A stretch of 36,073 nt of DNA from Desulfobacterales bacterium. Its GTDB lineage: Bacteria; Desulfobacterota; Desulfobacteria; Desulfobacterales; SpSt-501. Positions 18,069 to 25,736 of this stretch are shown here, one piece after another (the first letter of the stretch is position 1; each line of letters starts with the position of its first letter). The translations under genes and the position numbers were made by a program. Under the pieces are notes generated by a model that did no database searches, was not told the origin of the DNA, and worked only from the letters and a program-made list of their open reading frames with translations. The stretch covers positions 1-36,073 of the forward strand of contig JALOOU010000020.1 in NCBI GenBank assembly GCA_025454255.1. The letters run 5' to 3'.

Positions 18069-18097
18069 CCTATAGCGCATGCCAGGCGGGATGTCAC
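18069..18097 (-). promoter_or_regulatory. Candidate promoter of the aldolase-sppA unit
   Basis: On the minus strand: GTGACA (18092-18097), a 17-bp spacer and TATAGG (18069-18074), about 60 bases before the aldolase ATG. Confidence 0.45.
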
Positions 18098-18117
18098 TGC
18101 CGGCGGCGGCCATTTTT

Positions 18118-18146
18118 TTGCAAAACCGGCCGCCGCGGTGTATGGT
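18118..18146 (+). promoter_or_regulatory. Candidate promoter of the FAH-family gene
   Basis: TTGCAA (18118-18123), a 17-bp spacer and TATGGT (18141-18146), about 60 bases before the ATG at 18208. It lies back to back with the aldolase promoter. Confidence 0.4.
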
Positions 18147-18207
18147 CCCCGTCGCCGGGCCGTTTTTAAACCGGCGGATTCCAGACAAATGCCATCGAGG
18201 AGGGTTT

Positions 18208-18972
18208 ATGCACCATTCGGTTCGACGGTACGTGCGCTTTGAGCATCGGGGACGAATCGCCTACGGAGTTTTAGAGGCAGCGGCTATCCGCTTGATCGGC
18301 GCGGACCCGTTCAGCGGCGGGGCCGAGACCGGCCAAACGGTCCCGCTGCAGGAGGCGAAGCTCCTGTGGCCGTGCGAGCCCTCCAAGATCCTGGCGGTGG
18401 GGTTGAATTACAAAAGCCACCTGGGCAGCCGGCCGGCCCCGACCCAACCCGAGCTCTTCTGGAAGCCGGTCTCCTGCCTGCTCGCGCCCGAAGGGGCCAT
18501 CATCCTGCCGCAGGGGGCCTCGAATGTCCACTACGAGGGCGAACTCGTGGTCGTGATCGGGCGCAGGACCAAGGCGGTCTCGGCGGCGGAGGCGGCGGCC
18601 TGCATCTTCGGCTACACCTGCGGGATCGACGTGAGCGAGCGCGACTGGCAGAAGAACGACCTGCAGTGGTGGCGCGCCAAGGGCGCGGACACCTTCGGGC
18701 CGCTCGGCCCGGCGATCGCGGTCGGGCTGGACTACAAGGCCTCGCGCCTGCAGACCCGCGTCAACGGCGAAGTGAAGCAGTCCCAGCTTTTAAGCGATCT
18801 GCTCTTCGACGCGGCCACGGTGGTAAGCCATGCCAGCCGCTGCGTGACGCTGCTGCCGGGGGACGTGATCTACACCGGCACCCCCGGCACGACGAGCGCC
18901 CTCGCGCCGGGGGATGTGGTCGAGGTGGAGATCGACGGGATCGGCATCCTAAAGAATCGGGTTGCGGCATAA
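18208..18972 (+). CDS. Fumarylacetoacetate hydrolase (FAH) family protein
   Basis: A 254-residue enzyme of the FAH/HpcE fold, whose members hydrolyse or decarboxylate 2,4-dioxo and acylpyruvate compounds or hydrate enols. The short N-terminal region (1-55) is followed by the FAH core beginning ILAVGLNYKSHL. The metal ligands are in HYEGELVVVIG (the E-x-E pair) and the Asp of KGADTFGPLGP. GYTCGIDVSERDWQ and the late VIYTGTPGT are family-typical. Start ATG 18208 has AGGAGG at 18198-18203; an in-frame extension to 18079 is not supported. It is divergent from the HOGA-like aldolase, so it may act on a related oxo-acid such as an acylpyruvate or oxaloacetate, but the substrate cannot be told from sequence. 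Confidence 0.85.
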   Translation: MHHSVRRYVRFEHRGRIAYGVLEAAAIRLIGADPFSGGAETGQTVPLQEAKLLWPCEPSKILAVGLNYKSHLGSRPAPTQPELFWKPVSCLLAPEGAIILPQGASNVHYEGELVVVIGRRTKAVSAAEAAACIFGYTCGIDVSERDWQKNDLQWWRAKGADTFGPLGPAIAVGLDYKASRLQTRVNGEVKQSQLLSDLLFDAATVVSHASRCVTLLPGDVIYTGTPGTTSALAPGDVVEVEIDGIGILKNRVAA

Positions 18973-19027
18973 AAACGCCGCGAAACGATCTTTTTTACAC
19001 CCCCGGTATTTTCGGGCGTGAAAAGTT

Positions 19028-20266
19028 CTAGAGGACCTCGGTCAGGTGCCTGACCTCTACCGCAAGCCCGTGCCGACGCACGCCGTGGGCAAGCTGCAGG
19101 ATGCAGGCCGGGCACGTCGTCACCACTAAATCCGCCTCGCTTTTTTTTAAATTTTCCATCTTGCGGTCGAGCACCCGCATGGCCAGCTCGTAGTGGCTGA
19201 GCGCGTAGGAGCCGGCCCCGCCGCAGCACCAGTCGGCCTCGGCCAGCTCGACGAACGTCGCCCCCGGCTGCCGCTGCAGCAGCCGGCGCGGCTCTGAAAG
19301 AATCCCCTGCCCGCGAACGGCGTGGCAGGGGTCGTGGAAGGTGACCCGCCTTCCCCGCAGGCGGCCGGATTCGGCGGGGGGCGCCGATTGCAGCCACTCG
19401 GATGCATCCTGGGTCCTGGCGGCGGCGGCCCGGGCCGCCGCGCTCAGCGGGTGCCCCCCGGAGAAAAGCCGGGGATAGGACTTGATGAAACCGGCGCAGC
19501 TCGAACAGTCGGTCACGACCGCCGCCGCGCCGGTCGCCGCCAGAATTTCCAGGTTCTTCGCGGCGAGCCGCCGCGCCGCCTCCCGGTCGCCGTAGGAGAA
19601 GGCCGGCAGGCCGCAGCAGTTGGTGCCGAGCACCTGAACGCTGCTGCAGTGGCGCCGCAGCAGCTTCAGGGTCGCGGCTCCGGCGGCGGTCTGGACCACG
19701 TCGACGCCGCAGCCGACGAAATAGGCGACGGCCGGGCCCGCCCCTTGGCCGGGGTAGATGCCCTCCGGATAGCGCACGCGCAGCGGCTGAGTCGGCAGGG
19801 AGTCGACGATCTCTTCGGCATGAGCGAAGTCGGGGCCGAAAACACGCAAAAGGCCCAGCGCACGGGCCAACCTGCTCGCGCCGCTGTTCTTGCCGAGGGC
19901 CGCCGCGCGGGCGGCGAGGTGCAAGCGCCGGGGATGGGGCAGAAGCCGGTCGAAGAGCAGCCGGTGAATGGAGGTGCGGCCGACCTTTTGCAGGTATTCG
20001 GCGCGGGCCTGCACCACGAGCTCGCCGGTCGCGATCGCGGGGAAGCAGTTGCTCGTGCAGGCGCCGCAGAGCAGGCAGGTGTAGAGCGGGGCCTCCAGCT
20101 CGGGGCTCCACTCGATACGGCCCTCTATCAGAGCGCGCAGCAGGGCGAGGCGACCGCGGGCGACCCCGGCCTCATGGCCGGTCGATCGGAAGATCGGGCA
20201 AGCCGCCTGGCAGAACCCGCAGCGGTTGCAGTGGGCGATCTCCTCGTAGCGCTCGGCGATGCTCAT
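19028..20266 (-). CDS. glcF: Glycolate oxidase iron-sulfur subunit GlcF-like
   Basis: Electron-transfer subunit of glycolate (or D-lactate / 2-hydroxyacid) oxidase, passing electrons from the flavin subunit towards the quinone pool or another carrier. 412 residues. Two [4Fe-4S] motifs at the N-terminus: Cys13, 16, 19, 23 (CNRCGFCQAACP) and Cys64, 67, 70, 74 (CLLCGACTSNC). Two CCG domains follow, with GTNCCGLPAFSYGD and EADWCCGGAGSYAL. The ATG overlaps the stop of the glcDE fusion as ATGA, so the two are translationally coupled; an in-frame extension to 20473 lies inside glcDE and is rejected. The gene is convergent with the FAH gene, 55 bases apart. The specific 2-hydroxyacid used is inferred from the neighbouring aminotransferase. 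Confidence 0.87.
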   Translation of the reverse strand: MSIAERYEEIAHCNRCGFCQAACPIFRSTGHEAGVARGRLALLRALIEGRIEWSPELEAPLYTCLLCGACTSNCFPAIATGELVVQARAEYLQKVGRTSIHRLLFDRLLPHPRRLHLAARAAALGKNSGASRLARALGLLRVFGPDFAHAEEIVDSLPTQPLRVRYPEGIYPGQGAGPAVAYFVGCGVDVVQTAAGAATLKLLRRHCSSVQVLGTNCCGLPAFSYGDREAARRLAAKNLEILAATGAAAVVTDCSSCAGFIKSYPRLFSGGHPLSAAARAAAARTQDASEWLQSAPPAESGRLRGRRVTFHDPCHAVRGQGILSEPRRLLQRQPGATFVELAEADWCCGGAGSYALSHYELAMRVLDRKMENLKKSEADLVVTTCPACILQLAHGVRRHGLAVEVRHLTEVL

Positions 20267-22860
20267 CGGGCTGCCCCCTGCGGCCCGCTTCCCGGCAGCG
20301 TCCCGGGTGCGAAAAGTCCGTGCGGATCGAGCGTCTCCTTGACGCGGTGCATCAGGCGCCACTCCGGCTGCGGCGCACCGAAGACGTCGTTCTCTCGCTT
20401 GAACTCCACGGGGGCGGTTTCGAGCAGAATGTGGCCCGCGAGCGCGTGCAACCCGCCCGATAGCCGCCGCCAATCGGCAAGGCCGAGTCCGTTCGACCCG
20501 GCCATGACCCGGCCGAAGCCGAACTCCACCAGCAGGGCTCCGCAGGCCGCGTACGGCTGAATCAGCTCCGCCGCCGCTGCGGCGCGGTCGGCAGGGGCCC
20601 CTGCGCGCAGAATGAAGGGTCGGCCGGCGATACCGGCATAGCTCGCCGCGAAGGCGCCGCTGACCGCGTCGTAGTCCGTCGCGGTGACGGCCGCGAGCCG
20701 CGCCCGGCGACAGAACTCCTCGGCCCGCCTCAATTGGGCCGCAACCGTTTCAGCAAAGCCCTCGAAGCCGATCAAGAGCCGCCAGGCGGAAGCGTCCGCC
20801 GCGGGGGCCGCGGCCGCGAAGACGGCGCCGATGTCGGAGCCGAGCAGCTGGCGCGCGACGGCCTCACAGGCTTCCAGGCCGCCGACGGCCGAGAGCAGCG
20901 CGCAGCGCTCCGGCCGCGTGGCGGTCCGGAAGGTGAGGCGCGTGATCACCCCCAGCGTCCCGGCCGAGCCGGCGATAAGCCGGGTCAGGTCGTAGCCGGC
21001 GACGTTCTTGACCACCTGGCCGCCGGCGTTGATCAGCCGGCCGCGGCCGTCCACGAAGCGCAGGCCGAGCAACAGCCGGCGCGGCGCGCCGTAGTGCAGC
21101 CGCTCCGGACCACAGCCGCCCGTGGCCGCGATCCCCCCCAGGGAGCGCCGCTCCAGGCCGAGTGCCGGCCGCAGCGGCAGGAACTGGTTATGCGCGGCCA
21201 GCGCGGCCTGGAGCACCCCGAGCCGCACGCCCGCACCGGCGGTGACGACCTGGTTGGCGGGGTCCACCGCTACGATCGCATCGAGGCGCCCGGTGGCAAG
21301 CGGCGCCAGCGGCCGCGCGGGAAGATTGCCGAAGGGGCCGGCCGTGCCGGCGCCCTCGACCCTCAGTGCGCTGCCGTCGGCCAGGGCCGCCTTCACGGCG
21401 ACGGCGGTCTCGCGCTCGGCGGCCGAAAGCAGGTCGTCCGCGCCGGCCCAGATCGCATGCGGCTTGTCGGCGAACTCGGTCGCCGTCTCCGGAAAGAGCT
21501 TGCCCGGGTTGAGGACCCCTAGCGGGTCGAAGGCCTGCTGCAGCGAACGTTGAACGCAAATGTCATCGTCGGAGAAGACCAGGCGCATGGCCTCCTTCTT
21601 CTCCATGCCGATCCCGTGCTCGCCCGAGATGGTTCCGCCCAGTGCGACGCAGGCACGCATGATCTCCCAGCCGGCCGCGTGCACGCGCGTAAGCTGATCG
21701 GGATCGCGCGAGTCGAACAGGATGAGCGGGTGCAGGTTGCCGTCGCCGGCATGGAAGACATTGCCGTGGTCGAAGCCGTATTTGCGGGCGATGGCGGCCA
21801 CCTGCGCCAGCGCCTCCGGCAGCCGGGTGCGCGGTACGGTGCAGTCGTTGACCAGGTAATTGGGCGCCAGCCGCGCCACGGCGCCGAAGGCGCCGCGGCG
21901 GCCCTCCCAGAGCCGGTTGCGCTCGGCGGCGCTGCCGGCCGCACGCACCTCCCGGCAGCCGTTGGCCGCGCAGAGGGCGCGGATGCGCTCGGCCTGCCGC
22001 GCCAGCCCGGCGGCGGGACCCTCCACCTCGATGATCAGAACGGCCGCCGCGTCCCGCGGGTAGCCGCAGGCGAGGCTCTCCTCCACCGCGCGGATGATGG
22101 GGGCGTCCATCATCTCGAGGGTGGCCGGAACGATGCCGGCGGCGATGATGTCGGCGACCGACTGGGCGGCCGCGCGCACGTCGTCGTAGACGACGAGCTG
22201 CGTCAGCACCTGCTCGGGTCGCGGCAGGATACGCACCGTGACCTCGGTCACGACCGCCAGCGTCCCCTCGCTGCCGATGAGGAGCCCGCGCAGGTCATAG
22301 CCGGGCGGGTCGTGCGCCGGCCCCCCCAAACGGACCACCTCGCCGCCGCTCAGCACCGCCTCGAGTCCCAGCACATGGTTGGTCGTGACGCCGTACTTGA
22401 GGCAGCGCGGGCCGCCCGAGTTTTCGCCGACATTGCCGCCCAGGGTCGCCACCTTCTGACTGGCGGGATCCGGCGCGTAGAAGAAGCCCAGCGGGGCGAG
22501 CGCGTTCTGCAGCTCCAGGTTGGTGACGCCGGGCTGGACCACGGCGGTGCGGTTGTGCGGATGGATGGAGCGGATCCGGTTGAGCCGCGTCAGGCAGATG
22601 CTGAGCCCGCCGTAGGGCAGGACCGTGCCGCCGGAGAGGTTGGTGCCGAAGCCGCGAGGGGCGAAGGCCACTGCGGCCCGGCAGGCGGCCTTCACCACGA
22701 GCGCGGTTTCGCGGGCATCGGCCGGGAAGACCACCGCGGCCGGCGGCCCCTTGGCGAGGGAGCCGTCGTAGGAGTAGAGCTCAGCGGCGGTGCGGGATTC
22801 GGCGACGTGCCGCTCCCCGACGATCCGGCGCAGCTCGAGCAGGAGGGTTTTTGGGATCAC
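20263..22860 (-). CDS. GlcD-GlcE fusion: FAD-linked glycolate/2-hydroxyacid dehydrogenase with two FAD domains
   Basis: A single 865-residue protein combining two subunits that are separate in E. coli. Residues 1-458 are GlcD: the FAD-binding (PCMH) domain with PRGFGTNLSGG (68-78), VGENSGGPRCLKYG (144-157) and GLLIGSEGTLAVVTEV, then the FAD oxidase C-terminal domain with HAGDGNLHPL (370-379) and GEHGIGMEK (413-421), ending NPGKLFPE. After a short linker, residues about 475-865 are GlcE: a second PCMH domain with LGGIAATGGCGPERLHYG and VKNVAGYDL, and a reduced C-terminal domain ending in LFAPGTLPG. The start is GTG 22860. The stop overlaps glcF by 4 bases. D-lactate or 2-hydroxyglutarate are alternative substrates, but the GlcDEF layout and the glyoxylate aminotransferase upstream favour glycolate. 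Confidence 0.88.
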   Translation of the reverse strand: MIPKTLLLELRRIVGERHVAESRTAAELYSYDGSLAKGPPAAVVFPADARETALVVKAACRAAVAFAPRGFGTNLSGGTVLPYGGLSICLTRLNRIRSIHPHNRTAVVQPGVTNLELQNALAPLGFFYAPDPASQKVATLGGNVGENSGGPRCLKYGVTTNHVLGLEAVLSGGEVVRLGGPAHDPPGYDLRGLLIGSEGTLAVVTEVTVRILPRPEQVLTQLVVYDDVRAAAQSVADIIAAGIVPATLEMMDAPIIRAVEESLACGYPRDAAAVLIIEVEGPAAGLARQAERIRALCAANGCREVRAAGSAAERNRLWEGRRGAFGAVARLAPNYLVNDCTVPRTRLPEALAQVAAIARKYGFDHGNVFHAGDGNLHPLILFDSRDPDQLTRVHAAGWEIMRACVALGGTISGEHGIGMEKKEAMRLVFSDDDICVQRSLQQAFDPLGVLNPGKLFPETATEFADKPHAIWAGADDLLSAAERETAVAVKAALADGSALRVEGAGTAGPFGNLPARPLAPLATGRLDAIVAVDPANQVVTAGAGVRLGVLQAALAAHNQFLPLRPALGLERRSLGGIAATGGCGPERLHYGAPRRLLLGLRFVDGRGRLINAGGQVVKNVAGYDLTRLIAGSAGTLGVITRLTFRTATRPERCALLSAVGGLEACEAVARQLLGSDIGAVFAAAAPAADASAWRLLIGFEGFAETVAAQLRRAEEFCRRARLAAVTATDYDAVSGAFAASYAGIAGRPFILRAGAPADRAAAAAELIQPYAACGALLVEFGFGRVMAGSNGLGLADWRRLSGGLHALAGHILLETAPVEFKRENDVFGAPQPEWRLMHRVKETLDPHGLFAPGTLPGSGPQGAAR

Positions 22861-22950
22861 GCGTCGATTCCGCCCCCGGGGGCGCCGCCCCGCGGCGGGA
22901 GGGCAAGCGCCGCGGCGCTGCCTTCGGCGCCGCCCGGCACCGGGTTTTCG

Positions 22951-24147
22951 CTACGCCGGTGCACTGGTGTAAACCGAATCGGCCGCCGCCTGCGCCCCGG
23001 GCCGGGCCTTGAATCCTTGCGCCTTGAGAACGGTTTCGAGCGCGGCCAGGAAGAGCATCACGTTCCTGCGGCGGCAGGAGTGCCCCATCAGGCCCACCCG
23101 CCACACCTTGCCGGCGAACTGGCCCAGGCCGCCCCCGATCTCGATGGCGAACTCGGAGAGCAGCGCCTGGCGCACCTTGGCATCGTTGACCCCCTCCGGG
23201 ATGCGCACGGCGTTCAACATCGGCAGCCGCTCCTCCGCGGGCACCAGCATCGCGAGCCCCATGGCCTCGAGGCCGGCCACGAGGGCGCGGTGGTTCAGGC
23301 GGTGCCGCGCAAAGCGGGCCTCGAGCCCCTCCTCGGCAATGAGGCGCAGGGCCTCGCGCAGGGCATAGACCATGTTCACCGGCGCGGTGTGGTGGTACTT
23401 GCGGTCGCCGCCCCAGTAGTCGCGCACCATGCTGAGATCGAGGTACCAGCTCACCACCGGGTGCTTGCGCTGCTCCAGGGCCTTGACGGCGGCGGCGCTG
23501 AAGGTGACGGGCGAGAGGCCCGGTGGGCAGGAGAGGCATTTCTGGGTGCCGCTGTAGGCCGCATCGACCTGGAGCGGGTCGATCGGGACGCTCATCCCGC
23601 CGAGGGAGGTGACGCAGTCCACCAGGAGCAGGGCGCCGGCGGCGTGGGCGATCGTGGAGATATCCTCCAGCGGCGTGCAGGCGCCGGTCGAGGTTTCGGC
23701 GTGCACCACCGCCACCACCTTGGGGCGGCACCCCTTGACGGCCGCTGCGACCGCCGCCGGGTCCACGGCCCGGCCCCATTCGGCGTCCACGCGCACCAGC
23801 TTGCCGCCGATGCGCTGGACGATGTCGCACATGCGGGTCCCGAAGACCCCGTTCACGGCCACCACCACCTCGTCCCCGCACTCCACCAGGTTGGCGAAGC
23901 AGGCCTCCATGCCGGCGCTGCCGGTGGCCGAGACGGGGATGGTCAGGCCGTTGGCGGTCTGGAAGAGATAGCGCAGCAGCTGCTGGGTCTGGTTCATGGT
24001 CGCCAGAAAATAGGGGTCCAGGTGCCCGATGCAGGGCGCCGCCAGGGCCTGGAGCACCCGCGCCGGCACGTCGCTTGGGCCCGGGCCCATCAGCAGGCGC
24101 TCGCCGGGGTTGATGTCTCTGAAATCGGTGGGGTCGATGGGGGTCAT
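22951..24147 (-). CDS. Alanine-glyoxylate/serine-glyoxylate aminotransferase (class V, PLP)
   Basis: PLP enzyme that transfers an amino group from alanine or serine to glyoxylate, giving glycine. 398 residues. [15 protein letters not shown] (18-32) is the family start motif. [21 protein letters not shown] and [12 protein letters not shown] follow, the last with PLP-binding Lys203. The C-terminal domain contains [10 protein letters not shown], matching the glyoxylate aminotransferase group (RxGxMG). The start ATG 24147 follows AAGGAGG at a rather long 11-base distance. It is the first gene of a minus-strand operon with the glcDE fusion (90 bases on) and glcF. Together they would convert glycolate to glyoxylate to glycine. 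A perfect palindrome lies at the predicted transcription start. Confidence 0.88.
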   Translation of the reverse strand: MTPIDPTDFRDINPGERLLMGPGPSDVPARVLQALAAPCIGHLDPYFLATMNQTQQLLRYLFQTANGLTIPVSATGSAGMEACFANLVECGDEVVVAVNGVFGTRMCDIVQRIGGKLVRVDAEWGRAVDPAAVAAAVKGCRPKVVAVVHAETSTGACTPLEDISTIAHAAGALLLVDCVTSLGGMSVPIDPLQVDAAYSGTQKCLSCPPGLSPVTFSAAAVKALEQRKHPVVSWYLDLSMVRDYWGGDRKYHHTAPVNMVYALREALRLIAEEGLEARFARHRLNHRALVAGLEAMGLAMLVPAEERLPMLNAVRIPEGVNDAKVRQALLSEFAIEIGGGLGQFAGKVWRVGLMGHSCRRRNVMLFLAALETVLKAQGFKARPGAQAAADSVYTSAPA

Positions 24148-24202
24148 GATGCCGTTTTCCTCCTTGCCGGGGTCGCTCTATGACGGCCGCGATCCAATCG
24201 GA

Positions 24203-24217
24203 GTTCAGCCGCTGAAC
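24203..24217. promoter_or_regulatory. 15-bp perfect palindrome, candidate operator of the AGT-glcDE-glcF operon
   Basis: gttcagc-c-gctgaac. On the minus strand it starts at about +1 relative to the predicted promoter (-10 at 24225-24230), a classic repressor position. Confidence 0.5.
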
Positions 24218-24224
24218 GTTAAAG

Positions 24225-24251
24225 ATTATAGAAGTGGCCGCAGGCTGTCAA
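24225..24251 (-). promoter_or_regulatory. Candidate promoter of the AGT-glcDE-glcF operon
   Basis: Perfect TTGACA (24246-24251) and perfect TATAAT (24225-24230) on the minus strand, but with only 15 bases between them. Such a short spacer is typical of promoters that need an activator or DNA distortion. Confidence 0.5.
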
Positions 24252-24292
24252 TAAGCGTTGCGAAAGAGCGGCCCGTTCGGCCCGACGTTGCT

Positions 24293-24321
24293 TTGACATC
24301 CGCTGGAAGCGGGGATAGAGA
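24293..24321 (+). promoter_or_regulatory. Candidate promoter of the MFS gene
   Basis: Perfect TTGACA (24293-24298), a 17-bp spacer and a weak TAGAGA (24316-24321), 57 bases before the ATG at 24379. Divergent from the AGT promoter. Confidence 0.35.
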
Positions 24322-24378
24322 CAGATTGACGGGGTCTCCTCTGCCTGCTGGATGCCCACAGCCCCATGGTGATCGGGT

Positions 24379-25644
24379 ATGATTCGCGCCTGGCTTATAT
24401 TCATCTTGTGCGCCCTGCACCTCTTCATCTCGCAGCTCTACCGGACGACCAACGCCGTTTTGGCCCCCTGGCTCGTCGCCGACATGAACCTCGACACACG
24501 CGGGTTGGGGCTGCTCTCCGCGGGGTTTTTCTACGCGTTCGCGCTGACGCAGATCCCGATCAGCATCTTTCTCGACAAGGTAGGCGCCAAGCGCATCATG
24601 ATCGTGCTCTCTTTTGTCGGCATGGCCGGCGCCCTGATGTTCTCGACGGCGCAGGGGTTGGGCGGTGGCCTGACCGGCCGCCTGCTGCTCGGCGTGGGAA
24701 TGGCCTGCAACATGATGGGCCCCTTGAAGCTTTTGACCGACTGGTTCTCCCCGAGGGTCTTCGCGACGCTTTCGGGCCTGCTGTATGCGATCGGGACCCT
24801 CGGCAACATGGTGGCCGCCACGCCGCTGGTTCTGCTGGTGGAGAAACTTGGGTGGCGCCTGAGCTTCCAGGCGATCATCAGCTTCCATCTGCTGATCACC
24901 CTGGCGCTGTTCTGGGTCGTGCGCGACCGGCCGGAAGGCTGCGCCCCTGTCGCGCCCCCCCCCGCAGCGGGGCGGCGGGCCGGGTCCCGCTGCGGCAATT
25001 TGGGGACCCTGATGGCCAGCCGAGACTACTGGATCATCTCGGCCGGCACGTTCGTGCGCTACGGCACCCACGCGGCGCTGCAAACCCTCTGGGCCGGACC
25101 GCTGCTCATGGAGGCGTTGGGGTTTTCACCCGTGCAGACGGGCAACATCCTGCTGGCGATGAACGTCGGTTTGATCCTGGGCGGCCCCCTTTGGGGCGCC
25201 GTCTCCGACCGGTTCCAGACCCCCAAATGGGTCATTGCCGGCGGCCTGCTGCTGATGGCCGCCATCACCTTCGTGCTGAGGGGGCTGCCGCCGGGAACCA
25301 GCGAACTGGCGGCCGGGGCCGTTTTTTTCTGCTTCGGGCTTGCTTCGGCCAGCGGCATGCATGTCTATGCCCACATCAAGGCGCTCGTCCCGAAAGAGAT
25401 GGCGGGCGCTGCCATGAGCGGCACCAACTTCTTCACCATGATGGGCCCGGCGGTTTTTCTACAGGGGCTGGGCATCGCCATGCAGGGGCTCTACCCGGAG
25501 GCCTCGCGCGGCCCCCAGGCCTTCGGCACGGCGCTGTGGATCTGCCTCTTCTGCCAGGCGGCGATCGGGGGGGGGTATCTCTTTACGCGCAGCAGCTATC
25601 GCTCCGGCAACCCGACACCGCCAGGCAGCCAACCGGTGGGATAG
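24379..25644 (+). CDS. Major facilitator superfamily transporter
   Basis: Inner-membrane secondary transporter of 421 residues with about 12 hydrophobic segments in two halves. DKVGAKRIM after the second helix is the MFS motif A (D-x-x-G-x-R/K pattern), and GRLLLGVGMACNMMG carries the GxGxG-like helix 4-5 motif. A second weaker copy, GAVSDRFQTPKW, starts the C-terminal half. A hydrophilic loop (about 190-212) joins the halves. It is divergent from the AGT-glcDE-glcF operon, with 231 bases between the two start codons. This makes a carboxylate, perhaps glycolate or a related acid, a reasonable guess, but MFS substrates cannot be read from sequence. The ribosome site before the ATG is weak. Confidence 0.83.
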   Translation: MIRAWLIFILCALHLFISQLYRTTNAVLAPWLVADMNLDTRGLGLLSAGFFYAFALTQIPISIFLDKVGAKRIMIVLSFVGMAGALMFSTAQGLGGGLTGRLLLGVGMACNMMGPLKLLTDWFSPRVFATLSGLLYAIGTLGNMVAATPLVLLVEKLGWRLSFQAIISFHLLITLALFWVVRDRPEGCAPVAPPPAAGRRAGSRCGNLGTLMASRDYWIISAGTFVRYGTHAALQTLWAGPLLMEALGFSPVQTGNILLAMNVGLILGGPLWGAVSDRFQTPKWVIAGGLLLMAAITFVLRGLPPGTSELAAGAVFFCFGLASASGMHVYAHIKALVPKEMAGAAMSGTNFFTMMGPAVFLQGLGIAMQGLYPEASRGPQAFGTALWICLFCQAAIGGGYLFTRSSYRSGNPTPPGSQPVG

Positions 25645-25672
25645 CCCGGTGGGAGGGCGGCTCCCACCGGGC
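25644..25672. terminator. Hairpin between convergent MFS and nrfA genes
   Basis: 12-bp perfect stem gcccggtgggag / ctcccaccgggc with a GGCGG loop, immediately after the MFS stop. No U-tract. Likely shared by the two convergent genes. Confidence 0.5.
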
Positions 25673-25736
25673 GCAGACGGGGCGGACGGGCCCCGATCGG
25701 GTTCCATGGCCACCCGTTTTCAGGGCGGCGCGCGGT

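Noticed and set aside
18991..19024. Terminator between the FAH gene and glcF
   Set aside because: The only hairpin there (cacccccg / cgggcgtg) has a central mismatch, and the T-run precedes rather than follows it on the plus strand.
21550..24183. 877-codon plus-strand open frame opposite the glcDE fusion and the aminotransferase
   Set aside because: Same reason: shadow of conserved genes, no ribosome site, His/Arg/Gly-rich translation.
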